Part shown: piece after piece, positions 45,669 through 56,796 of the stretch
How positions within the stretch are numbered: position 1 is the first letter of the stretch
How the letters are laid out: each line of letters starts with the position of its first letter
NCBI GenBank assembly: GCA_037693485.1
Contig: CM075344.1
Span: forward strand, 21,536,501 to 21,600,500
Length of the DNA: 64,000 nucleotides
Reading direction: 5' to 3'
Source: Kitagawia praeruptora
Taxonomy: Eukaryota; Streptophyta; Magnoliopsida; Apiales; Apiaceae
Position numbers and translations under genes: made by a program
Notes under the pieces: generated by a model
Databases searched by the model: none
The model's input: only the letters and a program-made list of their open reading frames with translations
Told to the model about the DNA's origin: nothing

Positions 45669-48600
45669 TTAAACATAATAAACTTTGAGATTCGATGCAT
45701 GCCAAGTACGAGGCACCTCGTCTCCTTCCAAAGTCTCTAGCTTGAATGATCCACGACCTAATGTTCCTCTGACACGATACGGACCTTCCCAGTTTGGTGC
45801 CAGCTTTCCTTTTTGTCCAACTCCGGATGCTTCAATCTTTCTGAGTACTAGATCTCCCTGACGGAAAAACCTTTCTTTCACCCTTAGGTTGTAGTAGAAG
45901 GAAGCTTTTTTCTGATGTTCGACATTCCTAGCATGGGCCTCATCCCTTACCTCATCGATTAAGTCAAGGGCTAACTTCATTCCTTCTTCATTAGTATCAG
46001 GCTCAAAGGCCTCCACCCGTGGAGATGCATGCATGATTTCTACCGGCACAACAGCTTCAGCTCTGTATGCTAACATGAATGGGGTCGCTCCAGTAGTCAC
46101 CTTGCATGTGGTACGGTATGCCCAAAGTATGGGCAGCAATTCGTCCACCCAAGTATTTCGGGAACATTCCACCCTTTTCTTAAGTCCATCAAGGATGATC
46201 CTATTTGCAACCTCAGCTTGCCCATTAGCTTGTGGGTGAGCAACTGAAGTGAACCGAAGCTCGATTCCATTCTCATCACAATAATCCTTGAACTCTTTGT
46301 TGTTGAATTGTAGTCCATTGTCTGTAACTAGGATCCGTGGTATTCCATACCTACACATGACGTTCTCCCAGAAGAACTGCATAACTTGCTTGGTTGTGAT
46401 TTAGCTAAAGGTTTGGCCTCGATCCACTTTGTGAAGTAATCAATAGCTACAATCAGGAACTTTCTTTGAGTTGTGGCCATTGGAAATGGCCCAAGTATAT
46501 CCATCCCCCACATAGCAAAAGGAATGGGGGCTGACGGATGTCAACATCTCTGGTGGTTGCCTAACCACTGGTGCGTGTTTCTGGCACCGATCGCACTTTT
46601 TCACATATTCCTTGGCATCAGCCATCATCTCAGGCCAATAGAATCCGAGTCTAACTATTTTGTGAGCTAGGGCCCTGCCCCCCAAGTGTTGCCCACAGAT
46701 TCCTTCATGGACTTCTTCTAGTATTGACTTAGCTTCTTCAGGTCTTAGGCACTTCAGGTACGGAATCACAAAGGATTTCTTATAGAGGATCCCTTCAATC
46801 AGAGCATACCTCAACGCTCTTACTGACAGTCTTCGTGCTTCCATGGCATTAGTCGGGAGCCAACCGGTCTCAATATGCATCTTGATTGAGTCTATCCAAC
46901 ACTCTCTAGTTCCGATAGGTGCTACTAGCTTTGAATCAATAGTGGGGGCTCTCATAACTTGGAAATAGACACTACCAGAATAATTCTCTATCTCGGAAGA
47001 GGCAAACTTAGATAAGGCATCGGCCTTGGCGCTTTCCTCCCTCGGAATATGCTCAATGTAGCATTCATCGAACTGGGTCATTACAGCCTTGACAACCCTC
47101 AGGTACTTAATCATAGTATCATCTTTCGCCTCAAACTCTCCATTGACTTGGGCCACAACTAGCCTTGAATCTCCACAAACTTTTAGATTTTTGACCCTTA
47201 AGACTGATGCCAATCCAAGCCCGGCTATCAGGGCTTCATACTCTGCCTCATTATTGGTTGTTGGGAAGTCCAGCTTCAGGGCGTATTCAATGGTGAATCC
47301 ATCGGGACTTTGTACAACCAGGCCTGCACCACTTGTTTTTGTTTTTGATGCTCCATCAAAATAGAGCATCCAGAATTCCTTGTCTTCAATCACAGGTTCC
47401 TTGTCTTCCTTATTGCCTTTCTGAGGTATCTCCTGCCCCCCGACTTCTTGGTTGTCAATGGTACATTCAACCACGAAGTCAGCAAGTGCCTGAGCTTTTA
47501 TGGTCGTCCTCGGCTTGTACTTGATATAAAATTCTCCCAACTCAATTGCCCACTTAATAAGCCTACCACTGGCTTTAGGGCTATGTAGGATGTTCCTTAG
47601 TGGCTGCCCCGTAAGGACTTCAATCTTGTGTGCCTGAAAGTAGGGACGTAGGTTCCTTGAGGCAGTCACCAATGCTAAGGCAAACTTTTCAATGGTAGAA
47701 TAGTTCAACTCTGCTCCATGTAGTACCTTGCTCACATAGTATACGGGTTTTTAAATTTTGTCTTCCTCTTTCATTAGCACTGCGCTCACAGCTTGAGCCG
47801 AAATGGCTAAGTAAAGATAGAGGATTTCTCCCATACTTGGCTTGGCCAACAGCGGGGCTTCAGCTATATACTTCTTCACTTGATCAAAGGCCTCTTGACT
47901 TTCTTCTATCCACTCGAAGTTTTTCACTTTCTTTAGTGTTTTGAAGAACGGCAAACACTTGTCTCCGGACTTGGAGACGAACCTCCCCAATGCAGCAATC
48001 CTCCCAGTAAGTTTCTGTACATCCCTTATGGAACGAGGTGGTTCCATATCCAGAATAGCTTTGATCTTATCGGGGTTAGCCTCGATTCCTCGCTTCGAGA
48101 CCATAAGACCCAAGAACTTCCCTGAACCGACACCAAAAGCACACTTCGCGGGGTTTAACATCATCTTATGGTGCCTCAGCACTTCAAATGCCTCACGTAG
48201 GTGCTCAATGTGATCTGCCTTGTGTAGGCTTTTCACCAGCATATCATCCACATAAACTTCCATAGTATTCCCAATGAGATGAGCAAAAATTTTATTTACC
48301 AACCTCTGATAAGTGGCTCCTGCGTTTTTTAATCCAAAGGCCATGACCAGGTAACAATATACACCAAAGTCAGTGATGAATGATACCTTTGGAATATCAT
48401 CCTTATGCATCTTGATTTGGTTGTAGCCGCTAAAGCCATCCATGAAACTTAGCATCTCGTGCCCAGTCGTGGCATCTATCAACATATCGATCCTTGGCAA
48501 GGGAAAATAGTCCTTTGGGCATGCGTCGTTCAGATCAGTGAAGTCTATACACATCCTCCACTTCCCATTGGCTTTTTTGACCATTACAGGATTGGCCAGC

Positions 48601-49934
48601 CACTCCGGGAATTGGATTTCCTCAATGAACCCTGCCTCTAGGAGCTTGTCAATCTCCTGTTTAATGGCTTCTTGTCTCTCAGGTGCAAAATTTCTCTTCT
48701 TTTGTTTCACCGCCTTTCTGTCTGGATCCACGTTCAGGTTGTGTGTTATCAATTGGGGATCTATCCCTGGCATATCAGCTGCTATCCATGCAAAGACATC
48801 ACTATTGTCCTGCAAGAAGGTGATCAACTCACTTTTCAAGGGGTCTTTCAGAGTTGCCCCAATGTAAGTAACCTTTTCAGGATCTTCTAACTCCAAAGGT
48901 ATGGAAACCAAGTCTTCCGCCGGTTTTCCTCTCCGTTCTTCGTCCTCACGAACATCCATATCCTCAATAGGGAGGACTTGCCCCCCGATTCCATCTGGCC
49001 TTAGTGCAGCCACATAGCAACTCCTTGCCATCTTCTGGTCCCCTTTCTCTTCTCCAACACCATTTCTGGTTGGGAACTTAACCTTCAAGTGATAGGTAGA
49101 AGCAACTGCCTTAAAGGCATGAAGTCCCGTTCTTCCTAGGATAGCATTGTAGGTGGATGTGGCTTTAATAACCAAAAAATTTAACATCTGAGTGGCCTCC
49201 CGTGGCTCCTTTCCTATGGTCATAGGCAACTGAATGGTTCCTTCAACCTTAGACTCTACTCCGTTGAACCCATATATAGGCATGCTCGAGGGCGTCAACT
49301 GGGATTCGGTATACCCCATCTTCAAAAAGGTATCATGGAACAGAATGTCCACTGAAGCTCCATTGTCTATCATGACTCTCTTCACTTGGGAGTTACCGAT
49401 CACTGGGGAGATCACCAATGGATCATCATGGGGGAACTTCACCCCTTCCAGGTCCGAATCATCGAATCCAATTGTGACCTCTGTCTTCGCACGTTTTGGT
49501 GCTTCTCCAACAATGTGCATCACTTCTCGTGCATACGCCTTTCTGGAATTTCTACTCGTCCCGGCCGCTGTTGGGCCACCAAAAATCATATTTATTACCG
49601 GCCCTCGGGGCTGCGGGTTGCGATTGCGATCATCATCCTTCCTATCATAATCTCGCCTTGGGTTCCCTTGATTCCCATCTATGCAAAACTTACTCAACTT
49701 TCCTCTCCGGATAAGAAATTCGATCTCATCCTTCAACTGCCTACAATCGTCAGTGTCGTGTCCCACATCTTTGTGGAATCGACAATATTGATTCTTATTT
49801 CTTTTCTCAGGATCAGTCCTAAGTCCCCTTTCTAGGAGCCGAGTCTGAATCCTTGCCCGCACGCGGGTACTTGTCCTTGACATCGTATTCCTGATCTGAC
49901 TTCCTCTTCCTAGAATCATTGTTATTCCCACCAT
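45669..49934 (-). pseudogene. Gypsy pol (protease, RT, RNase H, integrase), disrupted
   Basis: Minus strand. It reads a zinc-finger-like CRFHKDVGHDTDDC, protease VMIDNGASVDIL, RT with YCYLVMAFGLKNAGATYQRL and EVYVDDMLV, RNase H (MLYFDGASKTKTSGAG, NNEAEYEALIAGL), and integrase with an HHCC-type region (CDRCQKHAP) and DDE pieces MDILGPFP, VTDNGLQF and NGQAEVANR. Breaks: a TAA at 47751-47753 between RT and RNase H with the same frame continuing after it (KPVYYVSKVLHG), a frameshift near 46525 before MWGMDILGPF, and another near 46400 before MQFFWENVMC. The 3' part to 45669 is intact. It cannot make a full Pol as it stands. Confidence 0.9.
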
Positions 49935-49984
49935 TACCTGCTGTGGCCTCCTTCTTCATACTATCTTCGGCTTTGATATACTTA

Positions 49985-51267
49985 TCAGCCCTTCATTGTA
50001 ATTCAGCCATGTTTTCAGGAGGATGTTTTGCCAATGACCTCTTAAAAAAGAGATCCATGGTTCCATGTTCCAAGGCCACCATGGCCACCTTATTCTCCAA
50101 ATCAGTGATATTCAGAGTTTCTTTAGTGAATCGTTTGAGGTAGTCCCTTAGATTTTCGTTCTTCCCTTGCACCACATACATTAGAGATGCGGAGCTTTTC
50201 TCATGAACTCTTCCACTGATGAATTGGCTAACAAAAACAGCACTCAATTCCTTAAAAGAACTGATAGAATTTGGGGGCAGACGACTATACCAACATTGTG
50301 CCATACCCGATAGGGTTTGAGGGAATGCCCTACACTTCAAGGCATCACTTGCTGGTTGTAACAGAAGCGAGTTCGAGAACGTCCTTACATGATTAGCGGG
50401 ATCTCCCGTTCCATCATAAGCCTTTATGGTAGGCATCTTAAACTTCCGTGATATGTGCGCATTCATCACCTCCTCTGTAAACGGGGGTGTCGGATCATCC
50501 GAATCTCCAAGGGGCATTAGGTCTTTGGGATTGCCCTTAGGGGTTTCGACCCTCGTGTCTCTAGGGATCTCAACCCTCCTTTCTCTCCTCGGGGTTTCTT
50601 CCAAATCAACAAATGGAATTTCTACTTCGGTCGTTAGTGGGAGTCGTCCCTAATTTAGTCTTTGTTGCTTCCGTTCTATATCTTCTTTTAATTTCCGGAT
50701 CTTAGCCTCATGAGCCTTAATCTTTTCAGCAGCTGTCAGGGGAGGTCCTCATGGATCCTTCGGCGATGTTGCCCAACAGGTTCCTTACTCGGACGACGCC
50801 TCCTGGGGGGTATATCCTCATCTTCCGAGGATGAATCATCAGAATATGGGCCAGAGTAATCTTGGTATTGTTGGCCTTGATTAGGTTCCAAACCCCTTTA
50901 TGTAAGGTGGGATGTACGGATCGCGTATCTGGAGAGCGTGGCCACTTGGTCCGGACTGGTACGGGGGGTAATTTGGTAACCCGTATATTGGGTTCGTGCT
51001 TGCTGGAATCACAGTAGTAGAAATCTGAGCAGTGGAAGGAATAGATTGACTTCCAAGAGGGGAAACTATCATCTGTAGGGGATTCGTCCCTTGAGTAGAG
51101 GAATTTGTCACCAAGGGTAACGATCCGTGAGTTTGTGTTTCAGTTCCTGGAGGCTGAGTGACTTGCGTCTGGGAATCCGTCCTTGGGGGTAATTGTTCTA
51201 TGATCGGGGGTGTAGTAGTGTTGGTGTTGGTCTCAGAAAACGCTAGTGTTCTCCTGGTGGTAACCAT
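49985..51267 (-). pseudogene. Gypsy gag, disrupted
   Basis: Minus strand. An N-terminal segment starts MVTTRRTLAFSETNTNTTTP at 51267 and is Thr/Pro-rich. It shifts frame near 50885 into YSDDSSSEDEDIPPRRRRPS. A stop near 50651 precedes 50604-49993, which carries the Retrotrans_gag-type core (KFKMPTIKAYDGTGDPANHV, GMAQCWYSRLPP, SFKELSAVFVSQF). A stop follows ENMAELQ at 49993, just before the pol frame at 49934. Gag therefore also has several lesions. Confidence 0.85.
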
Positions 51268-51300
51268 GGTTGATATTCGGTTCCCATAGACGGCGCCAAA

Positions 51301-51791
51301 TGATGTGGAATAAAAAGTAGGGTGTATTTAATGTTAGGGTTTGTGGAAGCTTCGAGCTTTAATGGTTGTGCTTGTGTTTCGTGACTCAAATTGTGTCCTC
51401 ACAAGATGCCTACGTATCTCAGAGATGAGAATCAAGCCAAAAACGTAGTTCTGTTTGTGAAGGAGCATGTCCTTATATAGGCCTCGGGGGCCATGGAATT
51501 AGGGTTTGGTATCTTACTGGACAAGATACCCGTTTTAGATAGAATTCTGGATCCTTCCATGAGGAAGGCTAATTCATATTGGACTCATATGACTTGGGGG
51601 CTACTCTTTGAAGGAATTGGTTCCCCTTTGGACTTAATAACGGAGTCTTTTTATTAGCTGATTAATCAACTACGAATTTATTATTTAATTAGGGTTTTGG
51701 GCCTCATTAATGGGCTTTAACCTTGGACCAATCTAGGTTTATTTAATGCCACATTAAATGTGTCTTTAGGGCTTATTTTCGGCCCATATCA
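51301..51791 (-). repeat. Gypsy 5' LTR (right)
   Basis: 491 bp, same ends as the left LTR. The PBS adjoins at 51281-51300. Scattered single-base differences from the left LTR are visible (for example TTTGTGGAAG versus TTTGTTGAAG, and GGCCATGG versus GGCCTTGG). Confidence 0.92.
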
Positions 51792-53161
51792 TTACCTTTT
51801 TAATTTAAAACTAATTTTACAATCATTAATATATACCCGAAATTATCACACCATATTTTTCAATTGTTAATAAAATATATTAAAAATCTGCATACATTGT
51901 TTATAATAAAGAAACATTAGTATAATCCGTAAATATGAGTATATTAAAATTATATTAAATTAAAATTAATTAATCTATACTATTATATAAATTCCGGAAC
52001 ATTAAAAGTTTTGGTACCTGTTTTTTGGTACCAGTTTTTTGGTACTTTATGAATTTACTTATTTACCCTTTATTAAAAAGAAAAATAAATATATGATATT
52101 TATAGTTTTAAAACACCTTTAATAAATAATAACATAATATAATTAATGGTAAGTAGTCGCTTGCTTTTTTCACATTTACTTTTAATTAAAGATATTACCT
52201 TTTATAAACACCTAAAAACATCAATGTATCTTCCAATCATTAATATTTTCTTTCGAATTAAAACACGTTACCTTTTTAATTTAAAACTAATCTTCATTAA
52301 TATTTTCTTTCGAATTAAAACACGTTACCTTTTTAATTTAAAACTAATTTTACAATCATTAATATATACCCAAAAATATCACACCATATTTTTCAATTGT
52401 TAATAAAATATATTAAAAATCTGCATACGTTGTTTAGAAATATTAGTATAATCCGTAAAATGAGTATATTAAATTATATTAAATTAAAATTAATTAATAA
52501 TTACATAATACCCGAAACATTAAAAATTTTGGTACCTATTTTCTGGTATATGTTTTTTGGTATTTCGTGAATTTACTTATTTATCCTTCATTATAAAGAA
52601 ATATATATATGATATCTATACTATTAAAACATCCAAAATAAATAATAACATAATACAATTAAAGGTAATTAGTCGATTGCCTTTTTCACATTTACTTTTA
52701 GTTGTTGAAGATATTACCTTTTATAAACACCTAAAAACCTCAATCATATCATATTTTCCAATCAATTCATATCTAGCAATAATTAATATATACCCAAAAA
52801 TATCACATCATATCATATAATCAGTAACAAAATATAATAGAAATTCGTATTACGAATAATAACAATTAAATTTTTAGTAAAAAATCAGAATCATTAGATC
52901 TTATTATTAAATATATTATATGATTAAATTAATTTACTAAAATTTCAAGTTTCAAATTTTATCAACGACATGTTTATTTTAAAATTTTATAATATAAGTT
53001 TTAAACCATGCATATCATTAATTAAATTTATATTAAATTACTAATATTAAAATTTAAATAATATATTTTAAAATATAATTATATAAAAATATAATTATAA
53101 CATAAAATGAAATTTATTACATATCAATAAAAATCCGTGCGTCGCACGGGTTATGAGCTAG

Positions 53162-53812
53162 TTCATATTAATGCATACATGGTTCATATTACTAAATTGT
53201 ACTATCAATTTATGATAAGAAGATACACGTCATTTTGACATTTTTTTTGAAATTTTTGTTTGATTCCTTAACATTTTTCTTTTTTTTCATTTCCCTTTAT
53301 TTCCTTTGAAATAAAATAATTGAAGTTAACCTGAGTTTACATTTACCAAGTAGTAAGGTCTATAATGTATGGTATTTACATATTTCTAAACTTTTAATAA
53401 AAAAAATCTATTTAAATTTTATTTACAATTTTTTTTTGAATTAAATATTTTTAAAATACTTTTATTTAAAAAAATGATAACAAAAATATTTAATAAAATT
53501 AATTTTTATTAAAAATCTAGAAATACACAAATGTCTTACATTATAGATCCGAAAGTATATGTTTATACATTCATGGGGTAATTTTACTATCTATACATCT
53601 ATATAAAGTAAAATCTCGGGCGGTGCACGTGGCTTCCTCAAACCAGCCTAATCTCATTATCCTCTTTTCTTGAGCATTCACGCATTTTACTCTCTCTCCC
53701 TCTCTTAATTCCATTCCAGTTGCTGAAATGTGAAAAGACACTCATTTAAATTCAATTTTCGTCCTTTTATCTCCTAAACCTGATCCAACCGAAAGTATAT
53801 AAATTGTTTGAG
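53162..53812. other. AT-rich spacer upstream of the RabGAP-like fragment
   Basis: No gene. The last 150 bp are less AT-rich, with CTCTCTCCCTCTCTT, and may be the old promoter or 5' UTR of the RabGAP-like gene. Confidence 0.35.
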
Positions 53813-54640
53813 ATGCTTGTAGAATATTTATCTGACGATGGTGATTACGCTGCTTCTCTACAACAAGTAAGTCAATCATACATACACATACACACATGTT
53901 AGCTTATTTAAGTTAATAATCGGTTAACTACAATTACTCAGTCATTTCATTTATACCGTGAAACTCGATTACGTTTTGGTATTTTAATGATTGAATGTTA
54001 TTGATCGGAAATTTGTGGGGGTAATTGAAAGTGATTTGAGTTTTAGGGTTCTGCGAACGTTACTCGAAGTGATAATAGTAAACAGAGTACATCCAGCGAT
54101 ACCAAAGGCACTGAATTGGTATATTTGAAGGATAATGTCGCAATTCATCCGACACAATATGCGCGGGGAAGGATCAGTGGTAGATTTAAGTTGATTAAAC
54201 AAGGATCCTCTCTGTTTATGGTATCTTATCTCTTTCTTTTTGTTTGTTCAGAGTGTTTGTGCTTACAAATTTTTATTTGTATGTGTAATGTGATGTGGTA
54301 TACGATGACAAACTAACAACTGCCAAATTTTGCAAGTCGTGGTTTCCGTATAAAGGGGCATACCTCAAATGCTAAGATTTATGAGAGAGACTAGACTCCA
54401 TATATGTTGAATCTGATGTGTCTAGGCACATGAGTTGGTGAATAATTATGTGGTATACTGTAATGCAGACAAGAACCTGTACACAATAAGGACGGTGGCT
54501 TTTACTGAGATCAAATCGATTCGGAGGCACACACGACAATACATTATTGTTGTTTTATCGTCAGGTTTCAATCTTATAATACAAGCTTACGAACATTTCA
54601 TTTTCTTTTGCTATGAACTAGAAGATAAGCATACATTCTA
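53813..54640 (+). pseudogene. RabGAP/TBC-domain protein, N-terminal exon fragments
   Basis: Exon 1, 53813-53866: MLVEYLSDDGDYAASLQQ, donor GTAAGT. Exon 2, 54047-54220: GSANVTRSDNSKQSTSSD, VYLKDNVAIHPTQYA, GRISGRFKLIKQGSSLFM. Exon 3, from about 54337: SWFPYKG, then a shift and a stop. Exon 4, about 54469-54560: KNLYTIRTVAFTEIKSIRRH, then QYIIVVLSSG, with a few codons missing between. This series matches the N terminus of plant RabGAP/TBC proteins as I remember them. The downstream TBC catalytic domain is not found. The introns show it is a genomic fragment and not a processed copy. Confidence 0.65.
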
Positions 54641-55265
54641 AGTCTTCAATTGCTATTTCTGGCTTTTTATTGAAAGTCATTTTTACCGTGTCGTAATCAA
54701 GGTATGAAAATTGTTTTCCTCTGTCAAACGAAGCAGACTATTTAGTTTGACTGAATGGCACAGGGGAAGTTGTGCCCTGTGCGGCACACCAAGGCATCCT
54801 TAAAATCTTTTTATTTATTTTCTACTGTTTTTCTATTAAAAAATTATTGTGAATATAGCCTTAGTAAATTGTTAGTATCGCCCATATAAAAAGAAAAAAT
54901 TTTAAGTTTGTGAGAAATAGTGCATGAATTAGTTGTTTGGTTTATAGGCAGCCACCAAAAGCTGTTAGAAATGCTATCCTGGTAACAAAGGGATTAATTG
55001 GGATTTCGGAGGCAAAGTACTTTAATAACCACAATAGGAAAGATTTGTCGAAACTTATAAGGATTCTCAAGCTCCAAAGGATCTAGATTATGCAGAACAT
55101 TTATATAGTTCTGCTAGGCTTCTTGGTGGTTTTAGAGTAGCTATCTATTATTTACTATACATATATATATATATAGGACATTAGTGAATGAGGAATGGCA
55201 TACAATTTTTTCAGCGTCTTTTCGGAAATTTAAAACATCCAAAAAACTTTACTATAACTAGACGT
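54641..55265 (+). other. Non-coding sequence before the young Copia element
   Basis: A stretch near 54954-55130 reads KDSQAPKDLDYAEHLYSSA in one frame, but with stops nearby. I do not recognise it. The rest looks non-coding. The target copy GACGT of the following element is 55261-55265. Confidence 0.3.
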
Positions 55266-56758
55266 TGTTAGAAAATGGAGTTTTAGAGCATAAGTATTTT
55301 TATGTTCTTGATGTTAATTCCGGATTTTAACGATTGGAAATTGTTCCTTGATATGGGAACTTAAATTTTCATATATGGGTCTAAGTAATTTTCTTAGTGA
55401 AACCCATAGAGAAATGGAGTTGAAGTTAGTAGCTTGAAAGAGCTTGAAATGAGAATGTGTATTTATCCCACATTGAAATAAATAAGGGGGGTTGTTGGCT
55501 TTATATAGAATCACACACATGGGTAGTGTACAACTACAAAGGTGTATGATGGTGCATGGTGTTACTGTGTGCTCCACGCGCACACACACACACACACGTG
55601 CGCGCCGCCGCCGCCCGCCCCGCCCCGTCACGACACGCCACGCCACGTCACGTCTCGACTCGACTCGGGTCGGCTCGGTCGAAGGGCGATTTGGGCGAAT
55701 GTCTCGGCGTCTCGCGTACGCGAGGCGACCTGGGCGAGGAATTTTATTGCATGTATTAGTGATTTATTTTAATATTATAGACATGCTGTCAAGAGTTGGA
55801 CTGTTAAGTCCTGTAAACTCTCGAGAGCAAACTTGCTGTCATGAAACAAAGTTGCTGTTAGGAAAGTAAAACTTGCTGTCAGGAACAAGGTTGCTGTCAA
55901 GGAAGTAAAACTTACTGTCGGGAACAAGGTTGCTATCAAGGAAGTAAAACTTACTGTCAGAAACAAGGTTGTTGTCAAAGAAGTAAACTTACTGTCAAGT
56001 TCAAACTGTTGACAGTTACTTTAAAGGTACTGTCAGGACTTGTTGACAGTAACTTCTGCGTGATTTTGACAGTAGAGTCTGAGCGTTTATTCTATTAATT
56101 GGAAGTCATAATGTGGATAAATATATATAACGTAACTGTTACGATTTATTTAATATAAAATCAGCTGTTACAGCCGTTTTGATTATATTAAATCGACCGT
56201 TTCATTCTAATTAATTGGAATGGGAGTTACAATATTAATTGGGTGGCATCAGTTACGTTTAGCCTCTAGTATAAATAGAGACCTAAGCTACTGATTGTTA
56301 TATACATAAAAACATACTGTCCACACCATACATTCTCTGTTCTCTCTATACACTCTGTTCTCCCTTTATATTCTGTACTCCACCAGTAGGTTTTTCTGGC
56401 GACTGAGGTGCTAGTCGAAGTTGAGTTTTCTGGTTGCTGTGACCATCTAACTCGGAGCTGTTTTATCCTGGAAGAATATTGCCAGCATCCTGACACAGTG
56501 TAAGTGGAGGCAATTATCTCTTCAAGAACAATCAGGACTTCTTTGCAAGGCCTGGTGACTCAGCTGATTATTTCTTATTTGATACCTGCATAGCTATGGC
56601 TTCTGGTATGATTTCTTATCTTCCTTTGTTCTATCAGTTACTGATTTGCATGTGTTTTACCTTCGTGTTTTGTTTCGCTAATTGTATGCTTGGCCTGGAC
56701 TTGTTAAATACGATATATAACTGCCTCTATGTTGTTGTAGCAGTCAATATTTCCAACA
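55266..56758 (+). repeat. Left LTR of the young Copia element
   Basis: Contains a GC-rich block with CACA, CCGCCGCC and CGACTCGACTCG tracts (about 55575-55740), a series of GTTGCTGTCA and AAGTAAAACTTGCTGTC-type repeats (about 55790-56050), and a TATA box TATAAATA at 56270-56277 that probably starts the genomic RNA. An open frame begins inside the LTR at 56596 and runs into gag-pol. Confidence 0.92.
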
Positions 56759-56796
56759 TTCTTGAAGAGATAATTCGTTATATAGTATTTAGCATA

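Larger units (their letters stand above)
40882..51791 (-). mobile_element. Ty3/Gypsy retrotransposon, Tat-type, 10.9 kb
   Basis: LTRs of 491 bp at 40882-41372 and 51301-51791 start TGATGTGG and end CATATCA on the plus strand. A perfect TTACC duplication flanks them (40877-40881 and 51792-51796). On the minus strand the PBS TTTGGCGCCGTCTATGGGAA adjoins the right LTR (51281-51300), and a purine tract GTTGGGGGGCAAA adjoins the left one. Gag, protease, RT, RNase H and integrase lie in order on the minus strand. Between integrase and 3' LTR is a 4.3-kb stretch holding a TIR-bounded insertion, an 80-bp repeat array and an antisense spliced ORF. That layout is known for the Tat lineage. By eye the LTRs differ at about 8-10 positions, so insertion was fairly recent. 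Confidence 0.9.
40523..53161 (+). mobile_element. Helitron composite with repeated 5' ends, split by a Gypsy element
   Basis: The 5' end TCTATACTATTATATAAATT (40523) follows host A. The 3' end has the hairpin CCGTGC-GTC-GCACGG and CTAG (53158-53161) before host T. The same 5' sequence recurs at 51974 and, diverged, near 52497. The element is thus a head-to-tail series of about 525-660-bp units (40523-40881 plus 51797-51973; 51974-about 52496; about 52497-53161) with a single 3' end. The first unit is interrupted at 40882-51791 by the Tat-type retrotransposon. No Rep/helicase is encoded. Confidence 0.75.

Noticed and set aside
55492..55869. ORFs of 67-125 codons in the GC-rich LTR block (also 61655-62040)
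   Set aside because: Three overlapping frames of His/Thr/Arg/Pro repeats caused by simple-sequence DNA; present in both LTRs.
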